Shown piece after piece: positions 16,919-27,914 of a stretch of 64,000 nucleotides of DNA. Below the pieces are notes generated by a model. That model worked only from the letters and a program-made list of their open reading frames with translations. It ran no database searches and was not told where the DNA came from. The DNA is taken from NCBI RefSeq assembly GCF_004006015.1, contig NZ_CP034766.1, positions 2,823,001 to 2,887,000 of the forward strand, given 5' to 3'. The DNA comes from Rhodococcus sp. X156 (GTDB lineage Bacteria; Actinomycetota; Actinomycetes; Mycobacteriales; Mycobacteriaceae). How positions within the stretch are numbered: the stretch's first letter is position 1; each line of letters opens with the position of its first letter. A program made the position numbers and the translations under genes.

Positions 16919-18037
16919 TCAGTCCGCCGGGATCGGCTCAAACCCGTCGGGCGACACCGCCACCACCTGGCCGGCACCCGGGCCCGCCAGCGACATCGCG
17001 GTGGCGTACAGGGTCCCGTCCGAGAACGTGATCCCCAGCGGCATGGGCACCGCCGCGGCATAGCGTCCGCCCCCGTCCGGGTCGATCTTCACGATGCGCC
17101 CTGGCGGCGGGGCGTCCGGCGGGGGCTGCTCCCCCTCCGGCGCTCCGTAGGTCACCTCGGTGACGTACACCGCCCCGTCCGGACCCACGGCCACGCCGGT
17201 GGGCCCGTCCAGCCCGGTGATGGTGTTCTCCAGCTCACCGGTGGCCGGGTTGATCACGTACACCCGGCCCTCCCCGGGCACCCCGGCGGTGAAGGCGCTG
17301 ACGTAGAGGCTGCCCTCCGGACCGAAGGCCAGCCCGGTGGGCACCGAGTCGCAGCCCGGTGTCTCCGGCGAGTTGTTGGGCAGGCCCGCGCACGCGCCGG
17401 TGTTCACCGTCGGTGGGACGAACAGCGTGCGCACGTTGCCGAGGAAGTCGACCGCCAGCACGTCGTTGGCACCGCCGTCGGCGATGTAGGCGTCCTCGAA
17501 GTAGCCGCGCTTGAGGACGCGGAACGGGTTGGACAACGCGTCGAGCAGCTCGCCGTTCGGCCCCTCCTGCAGCTGGCCGTCCGGGTTGTTGGCCCGCTCG
17601 TAAGCGGTGAGGTCCGCGACCTTCTGCGGCGGTCCGAACAGGTTGGCCAGGTACAGCGACGCCGGGTCGGGTGAGCCCGCGGGCAGCGGCGGTGCCTCGG
17701 TGCCCGGCTCCGGCGCACCGGTGACGAAGGGCAGCTGGCCCCACGGCACGGTGGCGCTGGCGATCCCGCCCAGGTTCTGCACCAGCGGGACGTGGAGCTG
17801 CAGCGGGGGCAGCACGGCGGTGACCTGGCCGGCTCCAGCCTCGGTGACGTAGAGCAGACCCAGCGGGCCGCCCTGCACGTCGTAGGGGTTGCTCAACCCG
17901 CCGACGACCACCGAGTACGGGGGTGGCGGACCGGTCTCCTGCGCGTGGACGCTGGGTGCCGCCACCAGCGCCATCGCGGTCGCCGCAGCTGCGGTGCACA
18001 CCGCCGCTGTCCGCCTCCGTCGTGTGTTTCCCCGCAT
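16919..18037 (-). CDS. Secreted ScyD/ScyE-like beta-propeller protein
   Basis: 372 residues. A Sec signal peptide is clear: RRRR near the N terminus, a hydrophobic stretch at about 11-27 and an AQA-like site (SVHAQE) near residue 32. The rest is an NHL/SMP-30-like propeller with repeats of the form GPDGAVYVTE (for example GLAFGPEGSLYVSAF and GVAVGPDGAVYVTEV), as in actinobacterial ScyD/ScyE family proteins. It is probably exported; its ligand or substrate is unknown. Divergent from sseA across about 210 bp, in which I see no defined promoter. Confidence 0.8.
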   Translation of the reverse strand: MRGNTRRRRTAAVCTAAAATAMALVAAPSVHAQETGPPPPYSVVVGGLSNPYDVQGGPLGLLYVTEAGAGQVTAVLPPLQLHVPLVQNLGGIASATVPWGQLPFVTGAPEPGTEAPPLPAGSPDPASLYLANLFGPPQKVADLTAYERANNPDGQLQEGPNGELLDALSNPFRVLKRGYFEDAYIADGGANDVLAVDFLGNVRTLFVPPTVNTGACAGLPNNSPETPGCDSVPTGLAFGPEGSLYVSAFTAGVPGEGRVYVINPATGELENTITGLDGPTGVAVGPDGAVYVTEVTYGAPEGEQPPPDAPPPGRIVKIDPDGGGRYAAAVPMPLGITFSDGTLYATAMSLAGPGAGQVVAVSPDGFEPIPAD

Positions 18038-18250
18038 GCCGGCCCCCTGGATGTGAAGTTGGTGTGAGCAACGTAACGTGGCGCTGGCGCGTTGACAAGG
18101 TCCTTAGCCCTCTGACCTGGGGATATGCAGCGCGCCAAGGGTTTCCTCGAGCAACCGCCGGGCCGCGCGGGAATCCGTCGGCCACCTGTGGCAACGTCAG
18201 CACTGCATGCGCCACGTTGGCGCACACACACGTTTGCCTTGGAGGTAGCT

Positions 18251-19153
18251 GTGCCCGTCGCTGCGGAACAGAACGCCGAGCTCGCCGACTACGCCCATCC
18301 CGAGCGCCTGGTGTCCACCGGCTGGGTGGCCGAGCACCTGGGCGAGCCCGGCCTGAAGATCGTCGAGTCCGACGAGGACGTGCTGCTCTACGAGAGCGGC
18401 CACATCCCCGGCTCGGTCAAGATCGACTGGCACACCGACCTCAACGACCCGGTCACCCGGGACTACGTCGACGGCGAGGGCTTTGCCCGGCTGATGGCCA
18501 GCAAGGGCATCAGCCGCGACGACACCGTGGTGATCTACGGCGACAAGAGCAACTGGTGGGCCGCCTACGCCCTCTGGGTCTTCACCCTCTTCGGCCACCC
18601 CGACGTGCGGCTGATGAACGGTGGCCGCACGCTGTGGCAGGCCGAGGGCCGCGAGCTCACCCGGGACAAGCCCACCGTCACCCCCGCCGAGTACCCGGTG
18701 GTGCAGCGCTCCGACGAGGCCATCCGCGCCTTCAAGGACGACGTGCTCGCCCACCTGGGCCGCGGTCCCCTCATCGACGTGCGCTCGGTGCCGGAGTACA
18801 CCGGCGAGCGCACCCACATGCCTGACTACCCGGAGGAGGGCGCCCTGCGGGGCGGACACATCCCCTCCGCCGCCAGCGTCCCGTGGGCGAAGGCCGCCGC
18901 GGAGGACGGGCGCTTCAAGTCCCGCACCGAGCTGGAGGCGGTGTACCAGGACGAGGCCGGCCTCACCCCCGGTGACGACGTGATCGCCTACTGCCGCATC
19001 GGTGAGCGCTCCAGCCACACCTGGTTCGTGCTCACCCACCTGCTGGGCTACGACAAGGTCCGCAACTACGACGGGTCCTGGACCGAGTGGGGCAACATGG
19101 TCCGGGTGCCGATCGTGCGCGGCGCGGAGCGCGGGGAGGTCCCGACCTCGTGA
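18251..19153 (+). CDS. sseA: Thiosulfate sulfurtransferase SseA
   Basis: 300 residues, two rhodanese domains. The N-terminal one (about 20-135) is structural and lacks the Cys; the C-terminal one (about 150-290) has Cys248 in the [11 protein letters not shown] loop typical of thiosulfate:cyanide sulfurtransferases. It moves sulfane sulfur from thiosulfate or similar donors to acceptors. GTG 18251 has a GGAGG Shine-Dalgarno at 18241-18245; a longer upstream frame lacks the family's N-terminal similarity. The stop overlaps sufE by GTGA, as with sseA-Rv3284 in M. tuberculosis. Confidence 0.93.
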   Translation: MPVAAEQNAELADYAHPERLVSTGWVAEHLGEPGLKIVESDEDVLLYESGHIPGSVKIDWHTDLNDPVTRDYVDGEGFARLMASKGISRDDTVVIYGDKSNWWAAYALWVFTLFGHPDVRLMNGGRTLWQAEGRELTRDKPTVTPAEYPVVQRSDEAIRAFKDDVLAHLGRGPLIDVRSVPEYTGERTHMPDYPEEGALRGGHIPSAASVPWAKAAAEDGRFKSRTELEAVYQDEAGLTPGDDVIAYCRIGERSSHTWFVLTHLLGYDKVRNYDGSWTEWGNMVRVPIVRGAERGEVPTS

Positions 19154-19581
19154 CCCTGCCCGCCAAGCTGACCGAGATCATCGAGGACTTCGAGGCCGTC
19201 GAGGGTCAGGACAAGCTGCAGCTGCTGCTGGAGCTCAGCGACGAACTGCCCGCCCTGCCCGCCGAGCTGGCCGAGCACCCGGAGCTGCTCGAGCCGGTGC
19301 CGGAGTGCCAGACGCCGCTGTTCCTCAAGGTCGACGCCGCCGACGCCGAGCACGTGCGGCTGTACTTCTCCGCCCCGCCGGAGTCGCCCACCACCCGCGG
19401 GTTCGCCTCGATCCTGCACCAGGGCCTGGACGGGGAGAGCCGGCAGACCGTGCTCGCCGTGCCGGAGGACTTCTACCTCGCCTTCGGCCTGGGCGAGGCG
19501 GTCAGCCCGTTGCGCCTGCGTGGGCTCTCCGCGATGCTCAGCCGGATCAAGCGTCAGGTCCGCGAGGCCCAGCAAGCCTGA
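19150..19581 (+). CDS. sufE: SufE-family sulfur acceptor protein
   Basis: 143 residues. SufE accepts persulfide sulfur from a cysteine desulfurase on a conserved Cys, here in [12 protein letters not shown] at about residue 56. The [25 protein letters not shown] opening and the [10 protein letters not shown] helix match the family. Coupled to sseA by GTGA overlap, which suggests that the two handle sulfane sulfur together, perhaps for Fe-S assembly. Confidence 0.92.
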   Translation: MTLPAKLTEIIEDFEAVEGQDKLQLLLELSDELPALPAELAEHPELLEPVPECQTPLFLKVDAADAEHVRLYFSAPPESPTTRGFASILHQGLDGESRQTVLAVPEDFYLAFGLGEAVSPLRLRGLSAMLSRIKRQVREAQQA

Positions 19582-19638
19582 GCAAGCAGCTGGTCGCTCG
19601 TCCAGCCCGGTTCTCCCGTCCGTCCAGAGAGGTTCCGC

Positions 19639-20613
19639 ATGCGCGCCGTCCAGATCACCAGCCTCGATGGTCCCGAGGCAGTCGAGGTCGCCGAGGTGGC
19701 CGAGCCGAAGCAGGACGACGCGCTGGTGCGGGTGCAGGTGCACGCCGCCGGGGTCGCCTTTCCCGACGCGCTGCTCACCCGCGGGCTCTACCAGTACAAG
19801 CCCGAGCCGCCGTTCACCCCGGGCAGCGAGGTGGCCGGGGTGGTGCTGTCGGCGCCGGAGGGCAGCGGCTTCACCCCTGGCGACCGGGTGGTGGGGCTGA
19901 CCGGCATGGGTGACGGCATGGCCGAGGTGGCCAACCTGTCCCCGGACATGACCTTCCCGCTGCCCGACGCCGTCTCCATGGCTGCTGGTGCCGGCCTGCT
20001 GTTCAACGACCTCACCGTGCACTTCGCGCTGGGCAAGCGCGGTCGGCTGGCCGACGGCGAGACGGTGCTGGTGCACGGCGCCGCCGGCGGCATCGGCACC
20101 TCCACGCTGCGGATGGCCAAGCTGCTCGGCGCCGCGCGCACCATCGCGGTGGTGAGCACCGAGGCCAAGGTGGCCACCGCCCGCGAGGCCGGCGCCGACG
20201 AGGTGGTGCTGGCCGAGGGCTGGCTGGCCCAGGTGAAGGAGCTCACCGGCGGCACCGGCGTCGACGTCATCCTCGACCCCGTCGGCGGCGACCGCTTCAC
20301 CGACAGCATCCGTGCCCTCGCCCCTGCCGGTCGGCTGGTGGTGGTCGGCTTCACCGGCGGTGACATCCCCACCGTCAAGGTGAACCGGCTGCTGCTCAAC
20401 AACGTGGACGTGGTGGGGGCCGGCTGGGGCGCGTGGTTCATGACGCACCCCGGGTACGTGTCGTCGCAGTGGGCGCAGATCCAGCCGTGGCTGGCCTCCG
20501 GGGAGCTGAGCGCCCCGCAGCCCTCGGTGTTCCCGCTGGAGCAGGCTGCCGACGCCATCGGTGCGCTGGAGCGCCGCGAGGCGCTGGGCAAGGTCGTGCT
20601 CACCCTGCGCTGA
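19639..20613 (+). CDS. Zinc-free NADPH:quinone oxidoreductase-like (MDR family)
   Basis: 324 residues. A GroES-like N-terminal domain (about 1-120) is followed by a Rossmann domain with VLVHGAAGGIGTSTLRMAKLLGA (about 137-159), the NADPH-binding loop of zeta-crystallin/quinone oxidoreductases. The zinc-ligating Cys/His residues of alcohol dehydrogenases are absent. Ends with the FPLEQAADAIGALERREALGKVVL family segment. It lies 57 bp downstream of sufE on the same strand and may or may not be cotranscribed. The electron acceptor is unknown. Confidence 0.87.
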   Translation: MRAVQITSLDGPEAVEVAEVAEPKQDDALVRVQVHAAGVAFPDALLTRGLYQYKPEPPFTPGSEVAGVVLSAPEGSGFTPGDRVVGLTGMGDGMAEVANLSPDMTFPLPDAVSMAAGAGLLFNDLTVHFALGKRGRLADGETVLVHGAAGGIGTSTLRMAKLLGAARTIAVVSTEAKVATAREAGADEVVLAEGWLAQVKELTGGTGVDVILDPVGGDRFTDSIRALAPAGRLVVVGFTGGDIPTVKVNRLLLNNVDVVGAGWGAWFMTHPGYVSSQWAQIQPWLASGELSAPQPSVFPLEQAADAIGALERREALGKVVLTLR

Positions 20614-20957
20614 GCCGCACGCAGGGGCTGGTCAGCGCGGCAGCCGACGCGCATGCCGGCCGGCACGAGCGAGCAGCCAGCCGGCCGAGACGCCCACCAC
20701 GAGTGGGGGCTGCGCCCCGGCTGACCGGTGGCCACCGCCCAGCTCGGCTGGTCCGGCGTGACCACCGAGCGGGAGCCCCGCGCGGCGTGGACCGGGGCAG
20801 GTGCGACGATGAGTCCCGCCTGCAGAGCCGTGGCGACCGCGACACGACGTGCGCGGCAACCACCTCGTGAGCAGCCAGCGACATCGGCTGCCTAGACTCC
20901 ACAGGCAAACTCCCGCGATCCCCGCCGTGGCGATCGCCCGCGACGACAGGAGGCTTC
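20614..20957. other. Intergenic region upstream of accA3
   Basis: 344 bp without a convincing gene in any frame. GGCCGGC (20658-20664) and GCCGGCC (20680-20686) could form a weak stem after the oxidoreductase gene. TAGACT at 20893-20898 is a plausible -10 for accA3, giving a leader of about 55 nt. Confidence 0.5.
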
Positions 20958-22757
20958 GTGCCGACTCCAGGCTCAGCGCCCACCCAGGACAGCGCAGCGA
21001 TCACGAAGGTGCTCGTCGCCAACCGTGGCGAGATCGCGGTCCGCGTCATCCGTGCCTGCGCCGACTCGGGCATCAGCAGCGTCGCCGTCTACGCCGAGCC
21101 GGACGCGGACGCCCCGCACGTGCGCCTGGCCGACGAGGCCTTCGCGCTCGGTGGCCAGACCGGAGCCGACTCCTACCTCAACATCGAGAAGCTCCTCGAC
21201 GCCGCGAAGAAGTCCGGCGCGGACGCGATCCACCCCGGCTACGGCTTCCTCTCCGAGAACGCCGACTTCGCCCAGGCGGTCATCGACGCCGACCTCATCT
21301 GGATCGGCCCGAGCCCGCAGTCCATCCGCGACCTCGGCGACAAGGTGACCGCCCGCCACATCGCCACCCGCGCGGGCGCGCCCCTGGTCCCCGGCACCAA
21401 CGACCCGGTGGCCAACGCCGACGAGGTCGTGGCCTTCGCCAAGGAGCACGGTCTGCCCGTCGCCATCAAGGCCGCCTTCGGTGGCGGTGGCCGCGGCATG
21501 AAGGTCGCCCGCAGCATCGAGGAGATCCCCGAGCTGTTCGACTCCGCCACCCGCGAGGCCGTCAGCGCCTTCGGTCGCGGCGAGTGCTTCGTGGAGCGCT
21601 ACCTGGACAAGCCCCGCCACGTGGAGGCGCAGGTCCTGGCCGACATGCACGGCAACGTCATCGTCGTCGGCACCCGCGACTGCTCCCTGCAGCGCCGCTT
21701 CCAGAAGCTGGTCGAGGAGGCCCCCGCGCCGTTCCTCACCGACGAGCAGCGCAAGGAGATCCACACCAGCGCCAAGGCCATCTGCAAGGAGGCCAGCTAC
21801 TACGGCGCCGGCACGGTGGAGTACCTGGTGGGCCAGGACGGGCTCATCTCCTTCCTCGAGGTGAACACCCGCCTGCAGGTGGAGCACCCGGTGAGCGAGG
21901 AGACCACCGGCATGGACCTGGTGCGTGCCCAGTTCCGCATCGCCGAGGGCAAGGCCCTGGAGATCACCGAGGACCCCGAGCCCCGCGGGCACTCCTTCGA
22001 GTTCCGCCTCAACGGTGAGGACGTGGGCCGCGGCTTCCTGCCCGCCCCCGGCACCGTCACCCGCTTCGTCCCCCCCGCCGGTCCCGGCGTGCGCAACGAC
22101 GTGGGCGTGGAGAGCGGCAGCGTCATCGGCGGCCAGTTCGACTCCATGCTCGGCAAGCTGATCGTCAGCGGCGCCGACCGCAAGCAGGCGCTGGAGCGCT
22201 CCCGCCGCGCGCTCGACGAGCTCGTCGTCGAGGGCATGGCCACCGTGGTGCCCTTCCACCGGCTGGTCGTCCGCGACCCCGCCTTCATCGGCACCGACGA
22301 GGGCTTCGACGTGCACACCCGCTGGATCGAGACCGAGTGGGAGAACACCGTCGAGCCCTTCGGCGGCGCGGTTCCCGCCGACGACGACACCACCCCCCGC
22401 CAGACCGTGGTGGTCGAGGTGGGCGGACGCCGCCTGGAGGTGTCGCTGCCCGGCGACCTCGCCCTCGGTGGCGGCGGTGGCGCGGCTGCGGCCAAGAAGC
22501 CCAAGTCCCGCAAGCGTTCCGGTGGTGGCGCTGCCGCATCGGGCAACTCGGTGGTGGCGCCCATGCAGGGCACCGTCGTCAAGGTTGCCGTGGAGGAGGG
22601 CCAGCAGGTCACCGCGGGCGAGCTCATCGCGGTGCTCGAGGCGATGAAGATGGAGAACCCGGTCACCGCCCACAAGGACGGCACCATCTCCGGCCTCTCC
22701 GTCGAGCCCGGCGCGGCGGTCACCCAGGGCACCGTGCTCTGCGAGCTGAACGACTAG
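20958..22757 (+). CDS. accA3: Acyl-CoA carboxylase alpha subunit (biotin carboxylase + BCCP), AccA3-like
   Basis: 599 residues. Residues 1-450 are a biotin carboxylase with [12 protein letters not shown], the ATP-grasp glycine loop FGGGGRGMK (about 174-182) and [15 protein letters not shown] Lys/Arg-Gly linker ([12 protein letters not shown], about 512-523) joins the carboxyl-carrier domain, whose biotin Lys lies in EAMKMEN. It carboxylates biotin and pairs with AccD-type subunits such as the one encoded here to make malonyl- or methylmalonyl-CoA. GTG 20958 has an ACAGGAGG Shine-Dalgarno. Followed by a strong terminator. Confidence 0.96.
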   Translation: MPTPGSAPTQDSAAITKVLVANRGEIAVRVIRACADSGISSVAVYAEPDADAPHVRLADEAFALGGQTGADSYLNIEKLLDAAKKSGADAIHPGYGFLSENADFAQAVIDADLIWIGPSPQSIRDLGDKVTARHIATRAGAPLVPGTNDPVANADEVVAFAKEHGLPVAIKAAFGGGGRGMKVARSIEEIPELFDSATREAVSAFGRGECFVERYLDKPRHVEAQVLADMHGNVIVVGTRDCSLQRRFQKLVEEAPAPFLTDEQRKEIHTSAKAICKEASYYGAGTVEYLVGQDGLISFLEVNTRLQVEHPVSEETTGMDLVRAQFRIAEGKALEITEDPEPRGHSFEFRLNGEDVGRGFLPAPGTVTRFVPPAGPGVRNDVGVESGSVIGGQFDSMLGKLIVSGADRKQALERSRRALDELVVEGMATVVPFHRLVVRDPAFIGTDEGFDVHTRWIETEWENTVEPFGGAVPADDDTTPRQTVVVEVGGRRLEVSLPGDLALGGGGGAAAAKKPKSRKRSGGGAAASGNSVVAPMQGTVVKVAVEEGQQVTAGELIAVLEAMKMENPVTAHKDGTISGLSVEPGAAVTQGTVLCELND

Positions 22758-22773
22758 CAGCACCTGATCGACT

Positions 22774-22814
22774 CACCGGCCCTGCCCCGCGAGCTTCGCG
22801 AGGCAGGGCCGGTG
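22774..22814 (+). terminator. Hairpin terminator after accA3
   Basis: Arms CACCGGCCCTGCC (22774-22786) and its exact complement (22802-22814), with a further CGCGA/TCGCG stem inside the loop. It lies 16 bp after the accA3 stop. Confidence 0.85.
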
Positions 22815-22863
22815 CACGTTCGGCCCGAGACCTGACCAGACCAGCCCCGAGGGAGCCCCGACG

Positions 22864-23424
22864 GTGGAGCCGATCGAAATCAACGCCGGCACCTGGTACC
22901 TGCGCGCGCTGCGCGCCGACGAGCGGGTGGACGACTGCGCCACGCTGCTGACCACCGCGAACGACCCCGCCACCCTGCGCCACGCCCCTGAGCTGGTGGT
23001 GCGCACCCGGGAGGAGGCGGTGGCCTCGGTGGCGCGGCGCGTCGCGCAGTGGGCCGACGAGACCGGCTTCTCCTGGGCCGTGTGCGAGCCCACCACCGGG
23101 GAGATGCTCGCCGAGGTGCGGCTGCGCAACGTCGACCACACCCACCGCAGCGCGGAGCTGGCCTGCTGGACCGCGCCGGCACACCGCCGCCGCGGCGTCA
23201 TGGGCACCGCCGCCGGAGCGGTCACCCGGCTGGCCCTGGCCCCAGAGCGACTGGGCGGGCTGGGCCTGCACCGGCTCAGCTACCTGCACACCGCGGACAA
23301 CCCCGCCGCCGCGGCGATCGCGCTGGGCTGTGGCATGACCGCAGAGGGTCGCCTGCGCCAGGCAGCGCTGCTCGACGACCAGTGGCAGGACGTGCTGCTG
23401 CACGCCCGGCTGGCCACCGACTAG
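22864..23424 (+). CDS. GNAT family N-acetyltransferase (RimJ/RimL-like)
   Basis: 186 residues. The WAVCEPTTGEMLAEVRLRNVDHTHRSAELACWTAPAHR stretch, around residues 73-110, and the acetyl-CoA loop RRRGVMGTA (about 110-118) are typical of RimJ/RimL-type GNAT enzymes, followed by the LHRLSYLHTADNPAAAAIALGCG segment. It transfers an acetyl group to an unknown amine. GTG 22864. It lies alone between the accA3 terminator and the convergent glpD. Confidence 0.85.
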   Translation: MEPIEINAGTWYLRALRADERVDDCATLLTTANDPATLRHAPELVVRTREEAVASVARRVAQWADETGFSWAVCEPTTGEMLAEVRLRNVDHTHRSAELACWTAPAHRRRGVMGTAAGAVTRLALAPERLGGLGLHRLSYLHTADNPAAAAIALGCGMTAEGRLRQAALLDDQWQDVLLHARLATD

Positions 23425-23452
23425 GCCTGGCCGGAGCACCCGTCAGGGCGGC

Positions 23453-25177
23453 TCAGGTCAACGGCTCGGCGATCTTCTCCCGCGCCTCGGGGGCGGCGGC
23501 GCGCAGCGCGTCCGCAGCGGCGTCGGTGAGCTCGGTCTGCGACTCCACCTCGGCGTGCACCCGCGACGTGTAGGTCTCCACCTCCCGCGTGGTGGTCGCC
23601 TCGTCCCACCCGAGCGCCGGAGCGAGCAGCTCGGCCACCTCCCTGGCGCAGTCCACGCCGCGGTGGTCGTACTCGATGGAGATGCGGGTGCGCCGGGCCA
23701 GCACGTCCTCCAGGTGCAGGGCGCCCTCGGCCGCAGCGCCGTACACCACCTCCACCCGCAGGTAGTCCGGCGCCTTCGCGAGGGGACGCAGCAGGCTCGG
23801 GTCGTCGGCGGCCAGCGCGAGCACCTGGTCGATCTCCGAGCCGTAGCGGTCGAGCAGGTGGCGCACCCGGTAGGGGTGCAGCCCGTGGCGCTCACCCACC
23901 TGCTGTGCCTGGTTCACCAGCGCGAAGTAGCCGTCCGCCCCCAGCAGCGGGACCTTGTCGGTCACCGAGTCAGCCACCCGGGTGGGCACGTCCTCGGCGG
24001 CGACGTCCACGGCATCGGCGCCCATCACCCGGTAGGTGGTGTACTTGCCGCCGGCGATGGCCACCAGCCCCGGCGCGACGCGGGCCACGGCGTGCTCGCG
24101 GGAGAGCTTGGAGCTCTGCTCGCTCTCCCCCGCGAGGAGTGGGCGCAGCCCGGCGTAGACGCCCTCGATGTCGGCGGGGGTCAGCGGCACCGCCAGCACC
24201 CGGTTGACGTGGTCGAGCAGGTAGTCGATGTCGGCACGGGTGGCCGCCGGGTGCGCCAGGTCGAGGTTCCAGTCGGTGTCGGTGGTGCCGATGATCCAGT
24301 GGTGGCCCCAGGGGATGACGAACAGCACCGAAGTCTCGGTGCGCAGGATCATCGCCGCCTCGCTCACGATCTTGTCCCGGCCCACCACGACGTGCACGCC
24401 CTTGGAGGCCCGCACCTTGAACCGCCCACGCCCGCCGGCGACGTGCTGCAGCTCGTCGGTCCACACACCGGTGGCGTTGATGACGGCGTGGCCGTGCACC
24501 TCGGTCTCCCGACCGTCCTCGGAGTCGCGCACCCGCACCCCGCTGATCCGGTCGGCCTCGCGGAGGAACCCCACCACCTGGGTGGAGGTGCGCACCACCG
24601 CGCCGTAGTGCGCCGCCGTGCGGGCCACCGTCATGGTGTGCCGGGCGTCGTCCACCACGGTGTCGTAGTAGCGGATGCCGCCGACCAGCGCCTTGGGCTT
24701 GAGCCCCGGAGCCAGCCGCAGCGCAGCCGCCCGGGTGAGGTGGTGCTGGCGCGGCACCGACTTGGCCCCGCCCATGGTGTCGTAGAGGAACATCCCCGCC
24801 GCCACGTACGGGCGCTCCCACACCCGGTGGGTGAGCGGGTAGAGGAACTTCAGCGGCTTGACCAGGTGCGGGGCCAGGGTGGACAGCGACAGCTCCCGCT
24901 CGTGCAGCGCCTCGCGCACCAGGCCGAACTCCAGCTGCTCCAGGTAGCGCAGGCCACCGTGGAACATCTTGGACGAGCGGCTGGACGTGCCCGACGCCAG
25001 GTCGCGCGCCTCCACCAGGGCCACCCGCAGCCCTCGGGTGGCCGCGTCCAGCGCCGCGCCCGCGCCCACCACCCCACCGCCGATGACGATCACGTCGAAC
25101 TGCTCAGCACCCAGCTTCTCCCAGGCCTCCGCACGCTCGCGCGGGCCCAACACTCCATCTCGCTGCTGCTCGGTCAA
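23453..25177 (-). CDS. glpD: Glycerol-3-phosphate dehydrogenase GlpD
   Basis: 574 residues, membrane-associated FAD enzyme that oxidises glycerol-3-phosphate to dihydroxyacetone phosphate and passes electrons to quinone. The FAD-binding [12 protein letters not shown] lies at about residue 28, followed by [19 protein letters not shown] and [10 protein letters not shown]. It is closely similar to M. tuberculosis GlpD2 from memory. TTG 25177 is the preferred start because AGGGAG precedes it at good distance and the length then matches; GTG 25153 is an alternative. glpF lies 76 bp upstream on the same strand. Confidence 0.93.
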   Translation of the reverse strand: MTEQQRDGVLGPRERAEAWEKLGAEQFDVIVIGGGVVGAGAALDAATRGLRVALVEARDLASGTSSRSSKMFHGGLRYLEQLEFGLVREALHERELSLSTLAPHLVKPLKFLYPLTHRVWERPYVAAGMFLYDTMGGAKSVPRQHHLTRAAALRLAPGLKPKALVGGIRYYDTVVDDARHTMTVARTAAHYGAVVRTSTQVVGFLREADRISGVRVRDSEDGRETEVHGHAVINATGVWTDELQHVAGGRGRFKVRASKGVHVVVGRDKIVSEAAMILRTETSVLFVIPWGHHWIIGTTDTDWNLDLAHPAATRADIDYLLDHVNRVLAVPLTPADIEGVYAGLRPLLAGESEQSSKLSREHAVARVAPGLVAIAGGKYTTYRVMGADAVDVAAEDVPTRVADSVTDKVPLLGADGYFALVNQAQQVGERHGLHPYRVRHLLDRYGSEIDQVLALAADDPSLLRPLAKAPDYLRVEVVYGAAAEGALHLEDVLARRTRISIEYDHRGVDCAREVAELLAPALGWDEATTTREVETYTSRVHAEVESQTELTDAAADALRAAAPEAREKIAEPLT

Positions 25178-25253
25178 GTCGGCTCCCTGGGTCGGACGTG
25201 CCTGCCTGCGGTGCACCGTGTCGTCGTGCTGCTGCCTCCGCCGCGCCGCGTGG

Positions 25254-26228
25254 TCACTCCTCGGAGGCGAGCGGGTCGGTCTCGTCAGCACGGTGCCGGG
25301 GGGCGTCGAAGGCGTCGTCGGACGCCTGCAGTGCCGACCTGGCGTGCAGCACGTCACCGATGAACCAATCGTAGATGAGCACGCCGACCACGCCCCCGAC
25401 CAGCGGACCCACGATGGGGATCCAGAAGTACCAGCTGAAGGCGCCCGGCACCGTGCCCGGCAGTGCCACCTCGCCCCACCCGGCGAAGAACGCGAACAGC
25501 CGCGGCCCGAAGTCACGAGCAGGGTTGATGGCGTAGCCGGCGTTGGCCCCGAAGGACATCCCGATCGCGGCCACCACCAGGCCGACCAGCAGCGGGCCGA
25601 GGTTGGCCCGCACCGCCTGGTTGCGCAGGTCGACCACCGCCGCCACGAAGACGATGAGGAACGCGGTGCCCACCACCTGGTCGATCAGCGGTCCGGCGAT
25701 GGCGCCCTCGAAGTACGGCGCAGGCACGGTGCCGAAGATGGAGAAGGTGGTGTTGCCGCCGGCGGAGCTCCTGGTGGCCCCCACCGCGGCGTTGTACGCG
25801 TCGATCGCGTCGTAGTAGACCAGGTAGACCAGCGCGGCTCCGAGGAAGGCACCGACCACCTGGGAGCCCATGTAGGGCGCGACCTTGCGCCAGGCGAACC
25901 CGCGGCGCACGGCGAACGCCAGGGTGACCGCGGGGTTGAGGTGCGCCCCGCTCACGCCGCCGGCCACGTACACCCCGAAGGCCACGGCCAGCGCCCAGCC
26001 CCAGGTGATCAGCAGCCAGTCACCGGCACCCAGGAAGAACGTGGTGGGGCTCTCGGTGCGCTCGGAGCCGGGCAGCCCCGCCACGGCCATCGCCACCACG
26101 CCGTTGCCGAAGGAGATGAGCACGAAGGTGCCCAGGCCCTCGGCCAGGCACTCCCCCCAGGTCCCGCCCAGCCGCTTCAGCCCGCTGCCCTGGCGAACGG
26201 CTCGTCGCAGCGGAGTCACGTCGGTCAT
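25254..26228 (-). CDS. glpF: Glycerol uptake facilitator GlpF
   Basis: 324 residues, major intrinsic protein family, six transmembrane helices. The two NPA boxes are HLNPAVT and [10 protein letters not shown]; the Asp after the second NPA is the mark of glycerol-conducting members as opposed to water channels. A 40-residue charged C-terminal tail is present. ATG 26228 is chosen over an upstream in-frame start because GGGAGGCGAG precedes it. It is followed by glpD and is divergent from glpK, forming a glycerol uptake and oxidation unit. Confidence 0.93.
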   Translation of the reverse strand: MTDVTPLRRAVRQGSGLKRLGGTWGECLAEGLGTFVLISFGNGVVAMAVAGLPGSERTESPTTFFLGAGDWLLITWGWALAVAFGVYVAGGVSGAHLNPAVTLAFAVRRGFAWRKVAPYMGSQVVGAFLGAALVYLVYYDAIDAYNAAVGATRSSAGGNTTFSIFGTVPAPYFEGAIAGPLIDQVVGTAFLIVFVAAVVDLRNQAVRANLGPLLVGLVVAAIGMSFGANAGYAINPARDFGPRLFAFFAGWGEVALPGTVPGAFSWYFWIPIVGPLVGGVVGVLIYDWFIGDVLHARSALQASDDAFDAPRHRADETDPLASEE

Positions 26229-26247
26229 GGCCTCGCCTCCCGGCACT

Positions 26248-26291
26248 GCCTTCGCCGTCCACCGGCACCGCCTTCGCCGTCCACCGGCACC
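26248..26291 (+). repeat. 22-bp perfect tandem duplication in the glpF-glpK promoter region
   Basis: The unit at 26248-26269, containing CTTCGCCGTCCACCGG, repeats exactly at 26270-26291. It lies 20 bp upstream of glpF and 88 bp upstream of glpK. Two helical turns per unit would put both copies on the same DNA face, so a double regulator site is possible. Confidence 0.8.
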
Positions 26292-26378
26292 GCCTCACGC
26301 GATAGCGTGTGGGCTACGTCACCCACCTCAGAACGGTACAACCGCAGCCCAGGACCGGCCAGGAGAGAGGGAGGACCC

Positions 26379-27914
26379 GTGAGCAGCTCCAGCAGCGCCG
26401 CCCCCCAGAAGTACGTTGCCGCGATCGACCAGGGCACCACGTCCAGCCGGTGCATGATCTTCGACCACTCCGGCCGCGTGGTTGCCGTCGACCAGCGCGA
26501 GCACGAGCAGATCTTCCCGCGGGCCGGCTGGGTGGAGCACGACCCGATGGAGGTCTGGAACAACGTCCGCAACGTCACCGCGGGGGCGCTGGCCGACGCC
26601 GACCTCACCGCCGACGACATCGCCGCGGTGGGCATCACCAACCAGCGGGAGACCGCGGTGGTGTGGGACCGCCGCACCGGCGAGCCGATCTACAACGCGA
26701 TCGTCTGGCAGGACACCCGCACCGACCGCATCTGCTCGGCCCTGGGCACCGACGACGGCCCGGACCGCTACCGCGACGTCACCGGGCTGCCGCTGGCCAC
26801 GTACTTCTCCGGCCCCAAGGTGATGTGGATCCTGGACAACGTCGAGGGGGCGCGGGAGCGGGCCGAGGCCGGCGAGCTGTGCTTCGGCACCATGGACTCC
26901 TGGGTGCTGTGGAACATGACGGGCGGCCCGGACGGCGGGGTGCACCAGACCGACGTCACCAACGCCTCGCGGACGCTGCTGATGGACCTGGACACCCTGG
27001 CCTGGGACCCGGCGATCTGCGCGGACATGGGCATCCCGGAGTCGATGCTGCCCGAGATCAAGAGCTCCTCACAGATCTACGGCGAGGTGCGCGCCCGCGG
27101 CACGCTCAGCCGGGTGCCCATCGCCGGCATCCTGGGCGACCAGCAGGCAGCCACCTTCGGCCAGGCCTGCCTGGTGCCGGGCGAGGCCAAGAACACCTAC
27201 GGGACCGGCAACTTCGTGCTGCTGAACACCGGCACCGAGAAGGTGATGAGCAAGAACGGGCTGCTCACCACCGTCTGCTACAAGATCGGCGAGAACGCCC
27301 CGGTGTACGCGCTGGAGGGATCCATCGCCGTCACCGGCTCGCTGGTGCAGTGGCTGCGGGACAACCTGGGCATGATCGACACCGCCGCCGACATCGAGAC
27401 CCACGCCCGCTCGGTGGACGACAACGGCGGGGCCTACTTCGTGCCCGCCTTCTCCGGGCTGTTCGCCCCGTACTGGCGCTCCGACGCCCGCGGCGCCATC
27501 GTCGGGCTCACCCGCTACGTCACCAAGGGCCACCTCGCCCGCGCCGTGCTGGAGGCGACCGCCTACCAGACCCGTGCGGTCATCGACGCGATGAACAAGG
27601 ACTCCGGCGTCGACCTCACGGTGCTCAAGGTCGACGGCGGCATGGTGGTCAACGAGCTGCTCATGCAGTTCCAGGCCGACCTGCTCGGCGTGGAGGTGGT
27701 CCGTCCGGTGGTGGCGGAGACCACCGCCCTGGGCGCGGCCTACGCCGCCGGTCTCGCGGTGGGGTTCTGGGCCAGCGAGGACGACATCCGGGAGAACTGG
27801 CGCGAGGACAAGACCTGGTCACCGGCGATGGACCCCGCGGAGCGCGACCGTCTCTACGCCGGCTGGCAGAAGGCGGTCACCCGCACCTTCGACTGGGTCG
27901 ACGACGAGGAGTAG
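26379..27914 (+). CDS. glpK: Glycerol kinase GlpK
   Basis: 511 residues, FGGY kinase. It phosphorylates glycerol to glycerol-3-phosphate. Motifs include [15 protein letters not shown] (about 15-29), [22 protein letters not shown], the [14 protein letters not shown] segment and [19 protein letters not shown] near residue 430. GTG 26379 has a GAGAGGGAGG Shine-Dalgarno. It is divergent from glpF-glpD. Its stop TAG is immediately followed by the complementary stop of lpdA, so the two genes converge with zero spacing. Confidence 0.96.
   Translation: MSSSSSAAPQKYVAAIDQGTTSSRCMIFDHSGRVVAVDQREHEQIFPRAGWVEHDPMEVWNNVRNVTAGALADADLTADDIAAVGITNQRETAVVWDRRTGEPIYNAIVWQDTRTDRICSALGTDDGPDRYRDVTGLPLATYFSGPKVMWILDNVEGARERAEAGELCFGTMDSWVLWNMTGGPDGGVHQTDVTNASRTLLMDLDTLAWDPAICADMGIPESMLPEIKSSSQIYGEVRARGTLSRVPIAGILGDQQAATFGQACLVPGEAKNTYGTGNFVLLNTGTEKVMSKNGLLTTVCYKIGENAPVYALEGSIAVTGSLVQWLRDNLGMIDTAADIETHARSVDDNGGAYFVPAFSGLFAPYWRSDARGAIVGLTRYVTKGHLARAVLEATAYQTRAVIDAMNKDSGVDLTVLKVDGGMVVNELLMQFQADLLGVEVVRPVVAETTALGAAYAAGLAVGFWASEDDIRENWREDKTWSPAMDPAERDRLYAGWQKAVTRTFDWVDDEE

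Noticed and set aside
18207-18248. Possible leader frame ([13 protein letters not shown]) ending 2 nt before the sseA start
   Set aside because: No Shine-Dalgarno before its ATG and no Cys codons; it resembles chance reading through the sseA ribosome-binding region.
20655-20690. Weak inverted repeat considered as a terminator of the quinone oxidoreductase gene
   Set aside because: Only 7 bp of stem with a 15-nt loop, far weaker than the other terminators here; mentioned only within the intergenic entry.
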